A stretch of 64,000 nt of DNA, taken from positions 496,001-560,000 of the forward strand of contig NZ_JAIVAP010000001.1 in the NCBI RefSeq assembly GCF_020171945.1, read 5' to 3'. A program made the translations under genes and the position numbers. The stretch is from Bacillus infantis (GTDB lineage Bacteria > Bacillota > Bacilli > Bacillales > Cytobacillaceae). Shown piece after piece: positions 33,449 through 41,366 of the stretch (position 1 is the stretch's first letter; every line of letters starts with the position of its first letter). The notes under the pieces were generated by a model. The model was not told the DNA's origin. It saw only the letters and a list, made by a program, of their open reading frames with translations, and searched no databases.

Positions 33449-33883
33449 TCAATCAGCATGCTGCATACCATACTTTTCAGGAAGCAGCTCCATCACATTG
33501 CATTTAACAAGTTTTCCCTGATAAGTAATAATAACATCCGCTTCTTTTCCATAGTCACTGATCAACTCCCGGCACATTCCACATGGAGCAACCACCCAGC
33601 AGTCCTCCATGTCTTCATGCGGATGAGGATGGGCGACTGCTACAATCGTCTGGAATTCATGCTCTCCTTCAGAAATAGATTTGCCTATCGCTATCGCTTC
33701 CCCGCAAACCGTTATCCTTCCTACATTCGCTTCAACATGGACAGCTGCAAAGGTTTTCCCAGTGGTTGTCCTGACAGCAGAACCTATATGATGGCGGCCA
33801 TAACGGTAATTTTTCTTTATGACTTCCTCAGCGGCCTGGATCAGCTCATAATCTTCCTTCACTAGCGGTTTTGTCATAATCAT
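33449..33883 (-). CDS. Cytidine deaminase-like zinc enzyme
   Basis: A 144-residue tetrameric-type deaminase. The zinc site is C60-G-E62 and P100-C101-G-M-C104, so all three ligands are Cys as in Bacillus Cdd. The surrounding sequence (VEANVGRITVCGEAIAIG) is closer to blasticidin-S deaminase-like members than to standard Cdd, so the substrate is open. The His-rich AHPHPHED (84-91) is unusual. It starts 34 bp after the stop of the flippase-like gene on the same strand. Confidence 0.85.
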   Translation of the reverse strand: MIMTKPLVKEDYELIQAAEEVIKKNYRYGRHHIGSAVRTTTGKTFAAVHVEANVGRITVCGEAIAIGKSISEGEHEFQTIVAVAHPHPHEDMEDCWVVAPCGMCRELISDYGKEADVIITYQGKLVKCNVMELLPEKYGMQHAD

Positions 33884-33917
33884 TATCTTCTTTCCCCCAT
33901 TTCCTCCAAGCTATTAA

Positions 33918-35540
33918 TTATGAGGCCGAATTCCTCTGTCTCTTTGAAAATGTCTTTGACATATAAGGATGTGTGTCTTTTTCAGCCATAAAGCGAAACC
34001 CCATTTTATTAAATGCCACAGCAAGGCAAGTGCCTATCACAGCTGATGCAAAAAGCTCGCTGGGCTTTTTGACAAGTAAATCCCTGACTGGAGCGGGAAT
34101 CACCATTCCCCCATACGGATGGTCAAAAAATCCTATCATAATATAAGAGGCAACAGTTCCCAAGGTTAAGCACCAGGTAATAAAAAATGCCTTCCATGAA
34201 AACGGAGAGCTGTCCCGGGAAAATTGTTTCTTGGAGCCCCGCAGCAGTGCAGCCATCCCCAGGAGAAATAAAGCCTCGCCCAGATCGATTCCTTTAAAAA
34301 AGGTAAAAACAGCTCCGCTTACAAGTACCATATAAGTCAGTATATAAGATGCTCTCACTTTCAGATAAATGCTCCTTGATAAGAGAAGCAGAGAAATCCC
34401 AGCTGTAACGGATAGCTGAAATGACAGGTTCAGCAGTGATTCAGAGAAAAGTTTTTCTGCAAACAGCATTTGTTCCAAACCTGCAGGAGCCCCGGCAGAT
34501 ATAAGCAGCAGTACCCCGCTAATGAACACCAGTACGGATAATGACCAATAGCTAAGATTTGCCACCAAGTAATTTGAAATCAAATTGTATTTTTTTATGA
34601 ACCGGCCTGCCCTGGATTCCATAAACAGTTCTTTCGTCTGGACGGCTACTTCAGTAGATGCCAATATCAGTCCAATTATAAATGGAACTATATAATAAAA
34701 TATCCGGTAAAACACCAATACGAGCAGAACACTGCCATCTTCAAGCCCGGCCTGCTGAAGGCCGATCATCACAATGATATCAAAGGCGCCTGCCCCTCCT
34801 GGCACAAGGCTCAAAGAACCTGCGACTGCACCAGCGACAAATATGGCTAGCACCAGATTAAAAGGAAGGCTAAAGCCTAAAACAACAGCTATTCCCCAAA
34901 GAAAGGCAGCCGCTGAAAACCATTCAAGCACGGAAGCCAGAACCGCCATCCCTGCCCATTTTCCTTCCCATGCCGTATTATTATTTCTTCTGACATAAAG
35001 GAAGATAAGATAGATTGGCAAAAAAGCAGCCATTCCCCAAAAGCCGGCATTCAGCCATGGATAAGCTTCCAGCACGGCTCCTTTGCCGTGGAAAGAAATT
35101 ATTGAAATCAAAGACATTACAGACAATCCTGTCAGCATAAATGGAGTCAGCCAAATAATGCCGCCGAGAAGGCTTTTCGGATTTTTTGTATAGCCTTTGA
35201 GCAGAAAAGCGCGCAGGCTGGCACCAGCCACTCCGCCAAAGCCAACTACATTATTGATCGAGTTGGATATCCATGAAATCTTGGCTAAAGCCGGCAAAGA
35301 GATCTCCAGGTTCAGCTTTTTTGCAAGAATAGCATCATATGCTGTCAGTGCAGATACCGCTATCAGCCCTATCAGGAAAATTGACAGCAGCTGTGCAGGC
35401 GACAAACTTTTTATATCTATCAGCAAACTGGAGGGGTCAATTCTTCTAAGCTCGTTTTTCCCCTCATGGTAAATGAACAAAATGAGAATAACCGGCAATA
35501 GATACTTTGCCGCTTGGATTGCAAATTTCTTATTGAACAT
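33918..35540 (-). CDS. MprF-like lysyl-PG flippase domain protein without synthase domain
   Basis: A 540-residue membrane protein with about 13-14 helices. It matches the N-terminal flippase half of MprF: SWISNSINNVVGFGGVAGAS (about 90-110) and LSLVPGGAGAFDIIVMIGLQ (about 245-265). Full MprF is about 850 residues with a C-terminal lysyl-transferase (DUF2156); this one ends after the membrane part with a basic tail. It could flip a lipid made by another enzyme. GAGGC precedes the ATG. The downstream deaminase gene probably shares the transcript. Confidence 0.88.
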   Translation of the reverse strand: MFNKKFAIQAAKYLLPVILILFIYHEGKNELRRIDPSSLLIDIKSLSPAQLLSIFLIGLIAVSALTAYDAILAKKLNLEISLPALAKISWISNSINNVVGFGGVAGASLRAFLLKGYTKNPKSLLGGIIWLTPFMLTGLSVMSLISIISFHGKGAVLEAYPWLNAGFWGMAAFLPIYLIFLYVRRNNNTAWEGKWAGMAVLASVLEWFSAAAFLWGIAVVLGFSLPFNLVLAIFVAGAVAGSLSLVPGGAGAFDIIVMIGLQQAGLEDGSVLLVLVFYRIFYYIVPFIIGLILASTEVAVQTKELFMESRAGRFIKKYNLISNYLVANLSYWSLSVLVFISGVLLLISAGAPAGLEQMLFAEKLFSESLLNLSFQLSVTAGISLLLLSRSIYLKVRASYILTYMVLVSGAVFTFFKGIDLGEALFLLGMAALLRGSKKQFSRDSSPFSWKAFFITWCLTLGTVASYIMIGFFDHPYGGMVIPAPVRDLLVKKPSELFASAVIGTCLAVAFNKMGFRFMAEKDTHPYMSKTFSKRQRNSAS

Positions 35541-35708
35541 ACGATAAGCCTCTTTTAATCAATTTGTCAGATTTTCTGGACATTTCCATCATATCGCAAC
35601 TTCATCATAGGTTCACCCTATTTTTTTACATATCCTTCTATAAAACAATCCTATTTTTGAAACTTCTGCCTATTTTTTCCGTACAAATGATAAGAGGAGG
35701 GAAGTTTT

Positions 35709-36824
35709 TTGAAAATATTTCTGTGGATCGGCGGCGCCGTATTCCTTGCCGCCTGTATAGTAATTGCTATAGGAGCCTGGCTCTACATAAAGAATGTAAA
35801 GAAAGACGAACCGGATTACCTGATTAAATTCATTAAAGAGAATAAGGATAAAAAAGATGTTTCACTATTAATCAGCCATAATAAAGAAATATTAGCGAAA
35901 ATTCATCCTGACAAAGCTCTGCCTTTGGCAAGCACCGTGAAATTCATTGTAGCAGTAGAATACGCGAAACAAGCAGCCGCTGGAAAAATCAACCCTGAAC
36001 AGCAAGTCAGCCTGAAGGAGCTTGAAAGATACTATGTACCCAAAACAGACGGCGGCGGCCATAAAGCATGGCTATCTGAATTAAAAGCTAATAGTGCTTC
36101 ACTGCAGCAGGTGGCGAAAGGCATGATCGCGTACAGCTCGAATGCGAACACAGATTATTTGATTGAATTGCTTGGACTTCACAAAATCAACTCAAATCTG
36201 GAAAGCTTGAATTTACAAAATCATGAACCTCTTTACCCGCTCGCCAGTTCCTTATTCATTCCAATAAAATTAATGGAAGAAAATAATCTGTCAAAAAAAG
36301 AAGCACTGGCCAAACTGAAGGTAATGCCATTACGTGAATACAGAGATATGGCAATTGACATTCACAGCTCCTGGCAGTCCGATCCCCCAACATCTGAAGA
36401 AAAAGCGCAGCTCCTTAAAAAGCTTGATATGGACTTTCAGCAGGTCTGGTCTGACAGGCTCCCAAGATCGACGGCTGCAGATTATGCTTCTCTTATGGAG
36501 AAACTGAACAGCAAATCTTACCTGGCAGAAGATATACATACTTATCTTGATCCTGTTCTCGAACAGCTGATGGAAGACTCCCGCAATCAGGAATGGCTTT
36601 TGCACGCAGGCCAGAAAGGCGGCTCAACTGCTTTTGTCCTAACAATGGCCATGTATGCGACAGATACAGATAACAATCAGACTGAAATTGCTTTTCTCTC
36701 AAACAATCTAAGTCCCAAAGAGCAGGCAAAACTCACACGTAATATGAACAGCTTCCAGCTGAAGCTGCTGAAAGATGAAAATTTCAGGGAAAAAGTACGC
36801 CGGGAGCTAAAAAATTTAAATTAA
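35709..36824 (+). CDS. Membrane-anchored serine hydrolase (class A beta-lactamase fold)
   Basis: A 371-residue protein with one N-terminal membrane helix (WIGGAVFLAACIVIAIGAWL) and an extracytoplasmic serine hydrolase domain. Active-site motifs: SxxK as STVK (about residue 79), SxN as SSN (about 148) and KGG in place of KTG (about 303). It is likely a DD-peptidase or penicillin-binding-type enzyme rather than a secreted beta-lactamase, because it is anchored and motif spacing is long. TTG start at 35709 with GGAGGG. The third hairpin array begins directly after its stop. Confidence 0.82.
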   Translation: MKIFLWIGGAVFLAACIVIAIGAWLYIKNVKKDEPDYLIKFIKENKDKKDVSLLISHNKEILAKIHPDKALPLASTVKFIVAVEYAKQAAAGKINPEQQVSLKELERYYVPKTDGGGHKAWLSELKANSASLQQVAKGMIAYSSNANTDYLIELLGLHKINSNLESLNLQNHEPLYPLASSLFIPIKLMEENNLSKKEALAKLKVMPLREYRDMAIDIHSSWQSDPPTSEEKAQLLKKLDMDFQQVWSDRLPRSTAADYASLMEKLNSKSYLAEDIHTYLDPVLEQLMEDSRNQEWLLHAGQKGGSTAFVLTMAMYATDTDNNQTEIAFLSNNLSPKEQAKLTRNMNSFQLKLLKDENFREKVRRELKNLN

Positions 36825-36835
36825 CAACAAACTCT

Positions 36836-37188
36836 CCTGGGGCCGCTATAATTTTATTGAGATAACGGTTCTAGCTCTCTCCGCTGCAACCAATATTTTG
36901 GTTTTTCAGAGTAATAGCTGTCCTAGCTCTCTGTGCTGGAACCGCTATTTTGATTTTTCAGTGAAATAGCGGCTCTAGCTCTCTCCGCTGGAACCATTAT
37001 TTTGGGTTTTCAGTGAAATAGCGGCTCTAGCTCTCTGTGCTGGAACCGTTATTTTGGTTTTTCAGAGAGATAGCGGTCCTAGCTCTCTCCGCTGGAACCA
37101 TTATTTTGGTTTTTCAGTGAAATAGCGGCTCTAGCTCACTGCGCTGGAACCGTTATTTTGGTTTCTCAATGAAATAGCGGTATCGGCT
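36836..37188 (+). repeat. Hairpin repeat array 3 (52-bp period, 7 copies)
   Basis: Left arms start at 36862, 36914, 36966, 37018, 37070, 37122 and 37174, exactly 52 bp apart. The core is ATAGCGGTTCTAG or ATAGCGGCTCTAG, a loop of CTCTCTCCG or CTCTCTGTG, a right arm CTGGAACCGTTAT or a variant (CCGCTAT, CCATTAT), and a TTTGG-containing linker. It opens with a right half just after the hydrolase stop and ends with a left half. Compared with arrays 1 and 2 the third stem pair is C-G instead of T-A. From 37190 to 37440 the sequence is AT-rich with nothing I can name. Confidence 0.96.
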
Positions 37189-37446
37189 CCCTCCCTTCCT
37201 TCCAATTTTTACTACTTTCAGAGAAACCATTTTCTTACCTCCCCCCTGAATCAAAAAAACAATATTTCGAGGATCTTTATTTCAGCTGAAAATCCGATGC
37301 TGCCGCGCACTTTTTAAATCGGCCTAGCACTAATCGAAAAAAATTTAATCAAATTGTAAATAAAATACTTTTTAAAGTAATAAAACAAGGGAATAAAATG
37401 AATAGATTACTACTCTACAAAATTTGAATTATCGGAGGGAATAACC

Positions 37447-37770
37447 ATGAAAAAGTCGACAATGAACATGGCTGCAGGAATCCTGCTATCTGCTGGCGGA
37501 GCTGCACTGGCCATTGCGGCAATGAAGAAGCGCAGTGAAGAATCTGCCACAAATACAAGTACCTTTTCATACACAATCAAAGACGGCGTCATAGAGGACA
37601 CGAGCATGCGGAACAGTGAGAGGATTGATCAGATTGAAAGTGTGGATGCCGATAAAGTGGATGCTGAAAAAGGACTCACCCAGTATGACTCAGCCTTAAG
37701 GGCAGAATGGGTAGCCAATGGATTCCCACAGACCCGGATGGAGATAGAACTGGAGGAACAGGACATCTAA
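37447..37770 (+). CDS. Hypothetical protein with N-terminal hydrophobic segment, 107 aa
   Basis: An N-terminal segment (MAAGILLSAGGAALAIAAM) could be a membrane anchor, followed by a basic KKRSEE stop and about 75 acidic residues ending in IELEEQDI. No Cys beyond none seen; no known motif. CGGAGGG precedes the ATG and a strong terminator follows, supporting a real monocistronic gene. Confidence 0.65.
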   Translation: MKKSTMNMAAGILLSAGGAALAIAAMKKRSEESATNTSTFSYTIKDGVIEDTSMRNSERIDQIESVDADKVDAEKGLTQYDSALRAEWVANGFPQTRMEIELEEQDI

Positions 37771-37779
37771 TGAAGGCCT

Positions 37780-37807
37780 AAAAAAGGACTGGCAGAGTCC
37801 TTTTTTT
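37780..37807 (+). terminator. Terminator of the 107-aa gene
   Basis: Stem AAAAAGGACT/AGTCCTTTTT with a 5-base loop and extra T. Confidence 0.9.
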
Positions 37808-37982
37808 CTGGGATCCATAAGCTCTTTGCTCTCTTCTTAACCATTTATAACAAAACATAAATACCAGCTTAATATTTCCCTATTAATATAGAAATCAGCG
37901 GGGGCAGCATGCGTGGCTGCCATGGCATTTGGCGAAGGAGGAGCCAGGTGCAGGGACAATCCTTTAAAGGGGGCTGGAATTT

Positions 37983-38042
37983 ATGTTTGAATTTGCTACA
38001 AGGCTGCTGATTCTTACGCCTTTTTTGATCCTGTTTCCTTAA
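37983..38042 (+). other. Possible 19-codon hydrophobic ORF
   Basis: An ATG eight bases after AAAGGGGG opens a 19-codon frame, mostly Leu/Ile/Phe/Pro (ATRLLILTPFLILFP), that ends across the stop of the convergent broken NUDIX gene. It could be a micropeptide, a remnant, or chance. Confidence 0.3.
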
Positions 38043-38607
38043 TCGCTGCTGTCAGATACAGCCATTATTCTTTCGCGCATTTTCCCCTTTTTATGGAAAT
38101 TACATAGATAATCTTCTATGATTACTTTGTGGCTGCCCACCATTTTCTCCGGAAACTCATCTGGGTGGTAAAATTTAATATTCATCGATTCCTGCGGATC
38201 CATTTTCATCTCACCACTAAACGCTTCAGTAAAATATGCAATAGTGACTGCGTAAAATTGATCTCCATTTTCGGCCGTCACAAAATAATTCTTTCCCGAA
38301 TAAACATTAATCAGCTTTAGAGAACCGGCTGTCAGGCCTGTTTCTTCCCATATCTCCCGCCTGCATGTTTCTTCTGCAGACTCCCCAAGTTCCATCAGCC
38401 GCCAGGCAGGCCCCATGACCCTGCCGGAAACACACTCTGCTGAAGCAGCAGCTGTCCCCTCTTATTAACCAATATCCCAACACAGCCTGTCAGAATAAGC
38501 GGCCTGTGGCCAACAATCTTCCTTAAATCTTCTATAAGCCCATTAGTGCGCCCCCATTCATGGTTTTTGTTTCTTAAAGCTTTTTTTTTATTGTAAAATA
38601 CTCCCAC
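38039..38607 (-). pseudogene. NUDIX hydrolase broken by a 1-base deletion
   Basis: Two frames share one NUDIX protein. The first, from a GTG at 38607 (AAAGGGGA eight bases upstream), reads GRTNGLIEDLRKIVGHRPLI and on to GSWGLPGG, then hits TGA. The second continues as LMELGESAEETCRREIWEET and runs to 38039. A single extra base after GGCGGC (near 38398) restores GLPGGLMELGESAEET, the normal Nudix box, and a protein of about 189 residues. The break lies inside the catalytic motif, so the gene as written is inactive. Decay or sequence error. Confidence 0.85.
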
Positions 38608-38658
38608 GGGAGAGATCCCCTTTATGTTATATTGAAAAAAAAGCAGGAGGGCCTTGTT

Positions 38659-39516
38659 ATGAAAATCACCAATACAATTCCTTTTTTTCTCGAAACAGAA
38701 CATCTTTCCGCTGACTCTTTCAAGGAATACCATCGACAGTATCCTGATATTTTTGCACAGTATTTTCAGTATCACTGCAGGAATCATGAAGAACGCCTTC
38801 CTAGAAGCATTGAGCAGCTGCAGTCTCAAAAAAGCCATATTCAAAGAGTGCCGGAAAACATAATTCCCATTATTCAGGAGACAGCCACTCGGTTCAAAAA
38901 AGCTTATGGAGTCGGGTTTCCAATTGAAGTCAGCCTGATTGCCGGCTTTTACGGGTCAAATGCCTATACTTGGCGGCAAATCATCCCCAATATCACCTTT
39001 GCTCTGGAGCAGCTGACAGATGATAAAGAACATTTAAGAGCCATCGTTTCCCATGAATTCGGCCATGCTGCACAAAATATCCTCAGTGATCATGCTGGAA
39101 TGAAGTGGAGGACCGTTACATGGGATAGTCCCCTCATCTGGATTAACCAGGAAGGCGCCGCCATCCATTTTTCACGCAAAATCGCTCCAGGCCTTCCCTC
39201 TTCCGTCTATTTCAGCTTCAATAATCAAAGTGATGGCTGGTTATCCTTTGCCAAGTCCCATGCCAATGAGATCAAAAAGGAATTTTACGAAGATTTCCAA
39301 AAGCATCAGCCTGAAGATCTATATAGGGAATGGTTTTCCATCCGGGGCGGTCAAACATTCGGGTATAGCAGGTTAGGCTACTTTATTGGAGATTTATTTT
39401 TCCGAAGCCAGATTGAACGGCTAGGTGAAGAAAGAGCGATCATTGCCTGGTGTAACACTGGTTTCCTCGATCAAGTGCAGATTTGGCTGGAAAGCAAAAA
39501 ATCACTTTCAATCTGA
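38659..39516 (+). CDS. Putative zinc metalloprotease (HExxH)
   Basis: A 285-residue soluble protein with a gluzincin-like HEFGH motif (AIVSHEFGHAAQNIL, about residue 134) and a downstream Glu-containing helix (INQEGAAIHFSR, about 172), suggesting a DUF2268-type or related peptidase fold. No signal peptide, so it is likely cytoplasmic. Substrate unknown. The ATG at 38659 follows AGGAGGG. Divergent from the broken NUDIX gene. Confidence 0.75.
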   Translation: MKITNTIPFFLETEHLSADSFKEYHRQYPDIFAQYFQYHCRNHEERLPRSIEQLQSQKSHIQRVPENIIPIIQETATRFKKAYGVGFPIEVSLIAGFYGSNAYTWRQIIPNITFALEQLTDDKEHLRAIVSHEFGHAAQNILSDHAGMKWRTVTWDSPLIWINQEGAAIHFSRKIAPGLPSSVYFSFNNQSDGWLSFAKSHANEIKKEFYEDFQKHQPEDLYREWFSIRGGQTFGYSRLGYFIGDLFFRSQIERLGEERAIIAWCNTGFLDQVQIWLESKKSLSI

Positions 39517-39529
39517 AAGTGATTTCTTT
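39498..39529 (+). terminator. Terminator of the metalloprotease gene
   Basis: Stem ATCACTTTC/GAAAGTGAT with T-rich tail. The stop codon lies in the loop. Confidence 0.75.
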
Positions 39530-39533
39530 GCGG

Positions 39534-41366
39534 CTACTTCAAGAATCTCAGCAGATCACCATTCACAACATCATCGGACATGCCAAGCTCTTTTCTGGCT
39601 TTTTCCAGATAAGGTTCACACTTGCTGATATCCGCTTCTTCCGCGGAGTCTACTTTCAAGCAGCTCCCGCTTTTATAAAGATAGTCCTCTGCAATGAAGC
39701 TTCCATCCCGGAATATGACTGGCTGATCGGGATTCCGGGAAAAAAGGTTGCGGCTGAAGCTGTAATCATCTTCAGGATTGATGCCGAGCAAATGAAGGAG
39801 CGTTGCTCTAATATCGATTTCGCCGCCTAGTGTAGATATCATTTTTCCTTCCTGCCCTGGAATATGGATGATCAGCGGGATCTTTTGCAGCTTCATCCGG
39901 TTGACAAGCGAATCTTCCTGCTCTAAAAGCTCCAGTACACCATGTTCATATTTGTCGGAAATGCCGTAATGATCCCCGTACAGCACAAACATCGTATTGT
40001 CGTATTCTCCACTGTCTTTCATTTCCTGGAAGAAGGTCTTGATCGCTTCATCCTGGTATCTCACTGTTGTGACATAGCGGTTTACCACCATCTCGCTTGT
40101 CTCAGCCTCAGGAATCAGCCGGTCCTCTTCCTCGAGCAGGAATGGAAAGTGGTTCGTTAATGTTATGAAGCGGGTGTAATACGGCTTTTCAAGGCTCTTT
40201 AAGTGCGGAATTGACTGCTGGAAGAACGGGATATCCTTGATCCCGTAGTTCACTGAATTTTCCTCTGTCACCTCATAATCACCTTTAGAGAAGAACCGGT
40301 CATAGCCAAGCGCCTTATACATGTCTTCCCTGTTCCAAAAAGAGGGCTCATTACCATGGAGGACCGCTGCCTTATAGCCTTTTTCATCTTTCAAAATATG
40401 CGGAAGACTTTTGTACGTATTCTCAAATTTCCGGACAAAAGCCGAGCCGCTGGACAAGGGATACAATCCATTATCGACCATGAACTCAGAGTCAGATGTT
40501 TTACCCTGGGCGGTCTGGTCATATAGATTATTGAAATAAAAGCTATCCTCTGCCAGCGAATTAAGAAACGGAGTGATTTCCTCACCTTTAACCTTTTGTT
40601 TAAGGACAAAGCCCTGAGTCGATTCCATGCTGATTAGGACAACATTCATTCCTGCGGCAGCGCCGAAATAATCGGATGGCTCCTCTGTCCTGCCGTTTAC
40701 GTACTCAGCAGAAGCCTTGGCATCAGAGGCATCTGCAAATGCCTTTTGCAGGGGATATGATGCCGCTACGCCAATATCATATAGATGATACGGATACAGT
40801 CCTATATTTTTGACAAGCTGCGGACGGTTATATGATTCTGTGAAAAGATGCGGCGCATTTACAAGCCCGATCACTCCAGTCATGAAGAAAAGGGCGATGC
40901 AGGCAGCACCATACTGCCATGCCGTTTTTCCTGTCACTGTCATTTTTGTCAGCTTCTTTTTCCTGATTAAAAGAAAATATAATAGCAAATCAATGAACAG
41001 CAGCAGATCCCAGGGACTGATCAGTTCCAGGGTGCTCGGTCCGAGGCCGCCGACGTTTTTGAATTGGAAAAGAATCGGTACCGTGACGAAATCGGTATAA
41101 AAACGGTAATATAAAAGATCGGAATAAAGGATGCCAGTCAAGACCAGCATCATCAGCCATATTCCAGCAGGCTTCACTTTCCTTTTCCAAAATAGGCCGC
41201 CCCCGGTCAATAGCATCAGCAGCCCCAAGGGTGAAGTCGTGATTAGCATTACTTCAAGAAGGCTTGCAGCATGCAGATTAAAGCCGATGAAAGATACGAC
41301 AGCTGTTTTGAGCCACATAAAGAGGACGGCTATCCATACCGGCGTCAAGTTCTTAAACTGTTTCAT
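39534..41366 (-). CDS. LtaS-like phosphoglycerol transferase/sulfatase-fold enzyme
   Basis: A 610-residue membrane enzyme: five N-terminal helices (to about residue 180), then an extracellular sulfatase-fold domain. The metal Glu is in SMESTQ, the catalytic Thr in QGKTSDSEF (about residue 300), substrate residues in PSFWNRED and TRFITLTNHFPF, and metal ligands in YGDHYG. LtaS enzymes build polyglycerol-phosphate on lipid anchors. I place the start at the ATG at 41366, which overlaps the stop of the fusion gene by 14 bases; no strong ribosome site is seen, so translation is probably coupled. A paralogue (YfnI/YqgS/YvgJ type) is more likely than the main LtaS. Confidence 0.9.
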   Translation of the reverse strand: MKQFKNLTPVWIAVLFMWLKTAVVSFIGFNLHAASLLEVMLITTSPLGLLMLLTGGGLFWKRKVKPAGIWLMMLVLTGILYSDLLYYRFYTDFVTVPILFQFKNVGGLGPSTLELISPWDLLLFIDLLLYFLLIRKKKLTKMTVTGKTAWQYGAACIALFFMTGVIGLVNAPHLFTESYNRPQLVKNIGLYPYHLYDIGVAASYPLQKAFADASDAKASAEYVNGRTEEPSDYFGAAAGMNVVLISMESTQGFVLKQKVKGEEITPFLNSLAEDSFYFNNLYDQTAQGKTSDSEFMVDNGLYPLSSGSAFVRKFENTYKSLPHILKDEKGYKAAVLHGNEPSFWNREDMYKALGYDRFFSKGDYEVTEENSVNYGIKDIPFFQQSIPHLKSLEKPYYTRFITLTNHFPFLLEEEDRLIPEAETSEMVVNRYVTTVRYQDEAIKTFFQEMKDSGEYDNTMFVLYGDHYGISDKYEHGVLELLEQEDSLVNRMKLQKIPLIIHIPGQEGKMISTLGGEIDIRATLLHLLGINPEDDYSFSRNLFSRNPDQPVIFRDGSFIAEDYLYKSGSCLKVDSAEEADISKCEPYLEKARKELGMSDDVVNGDLLRFLK

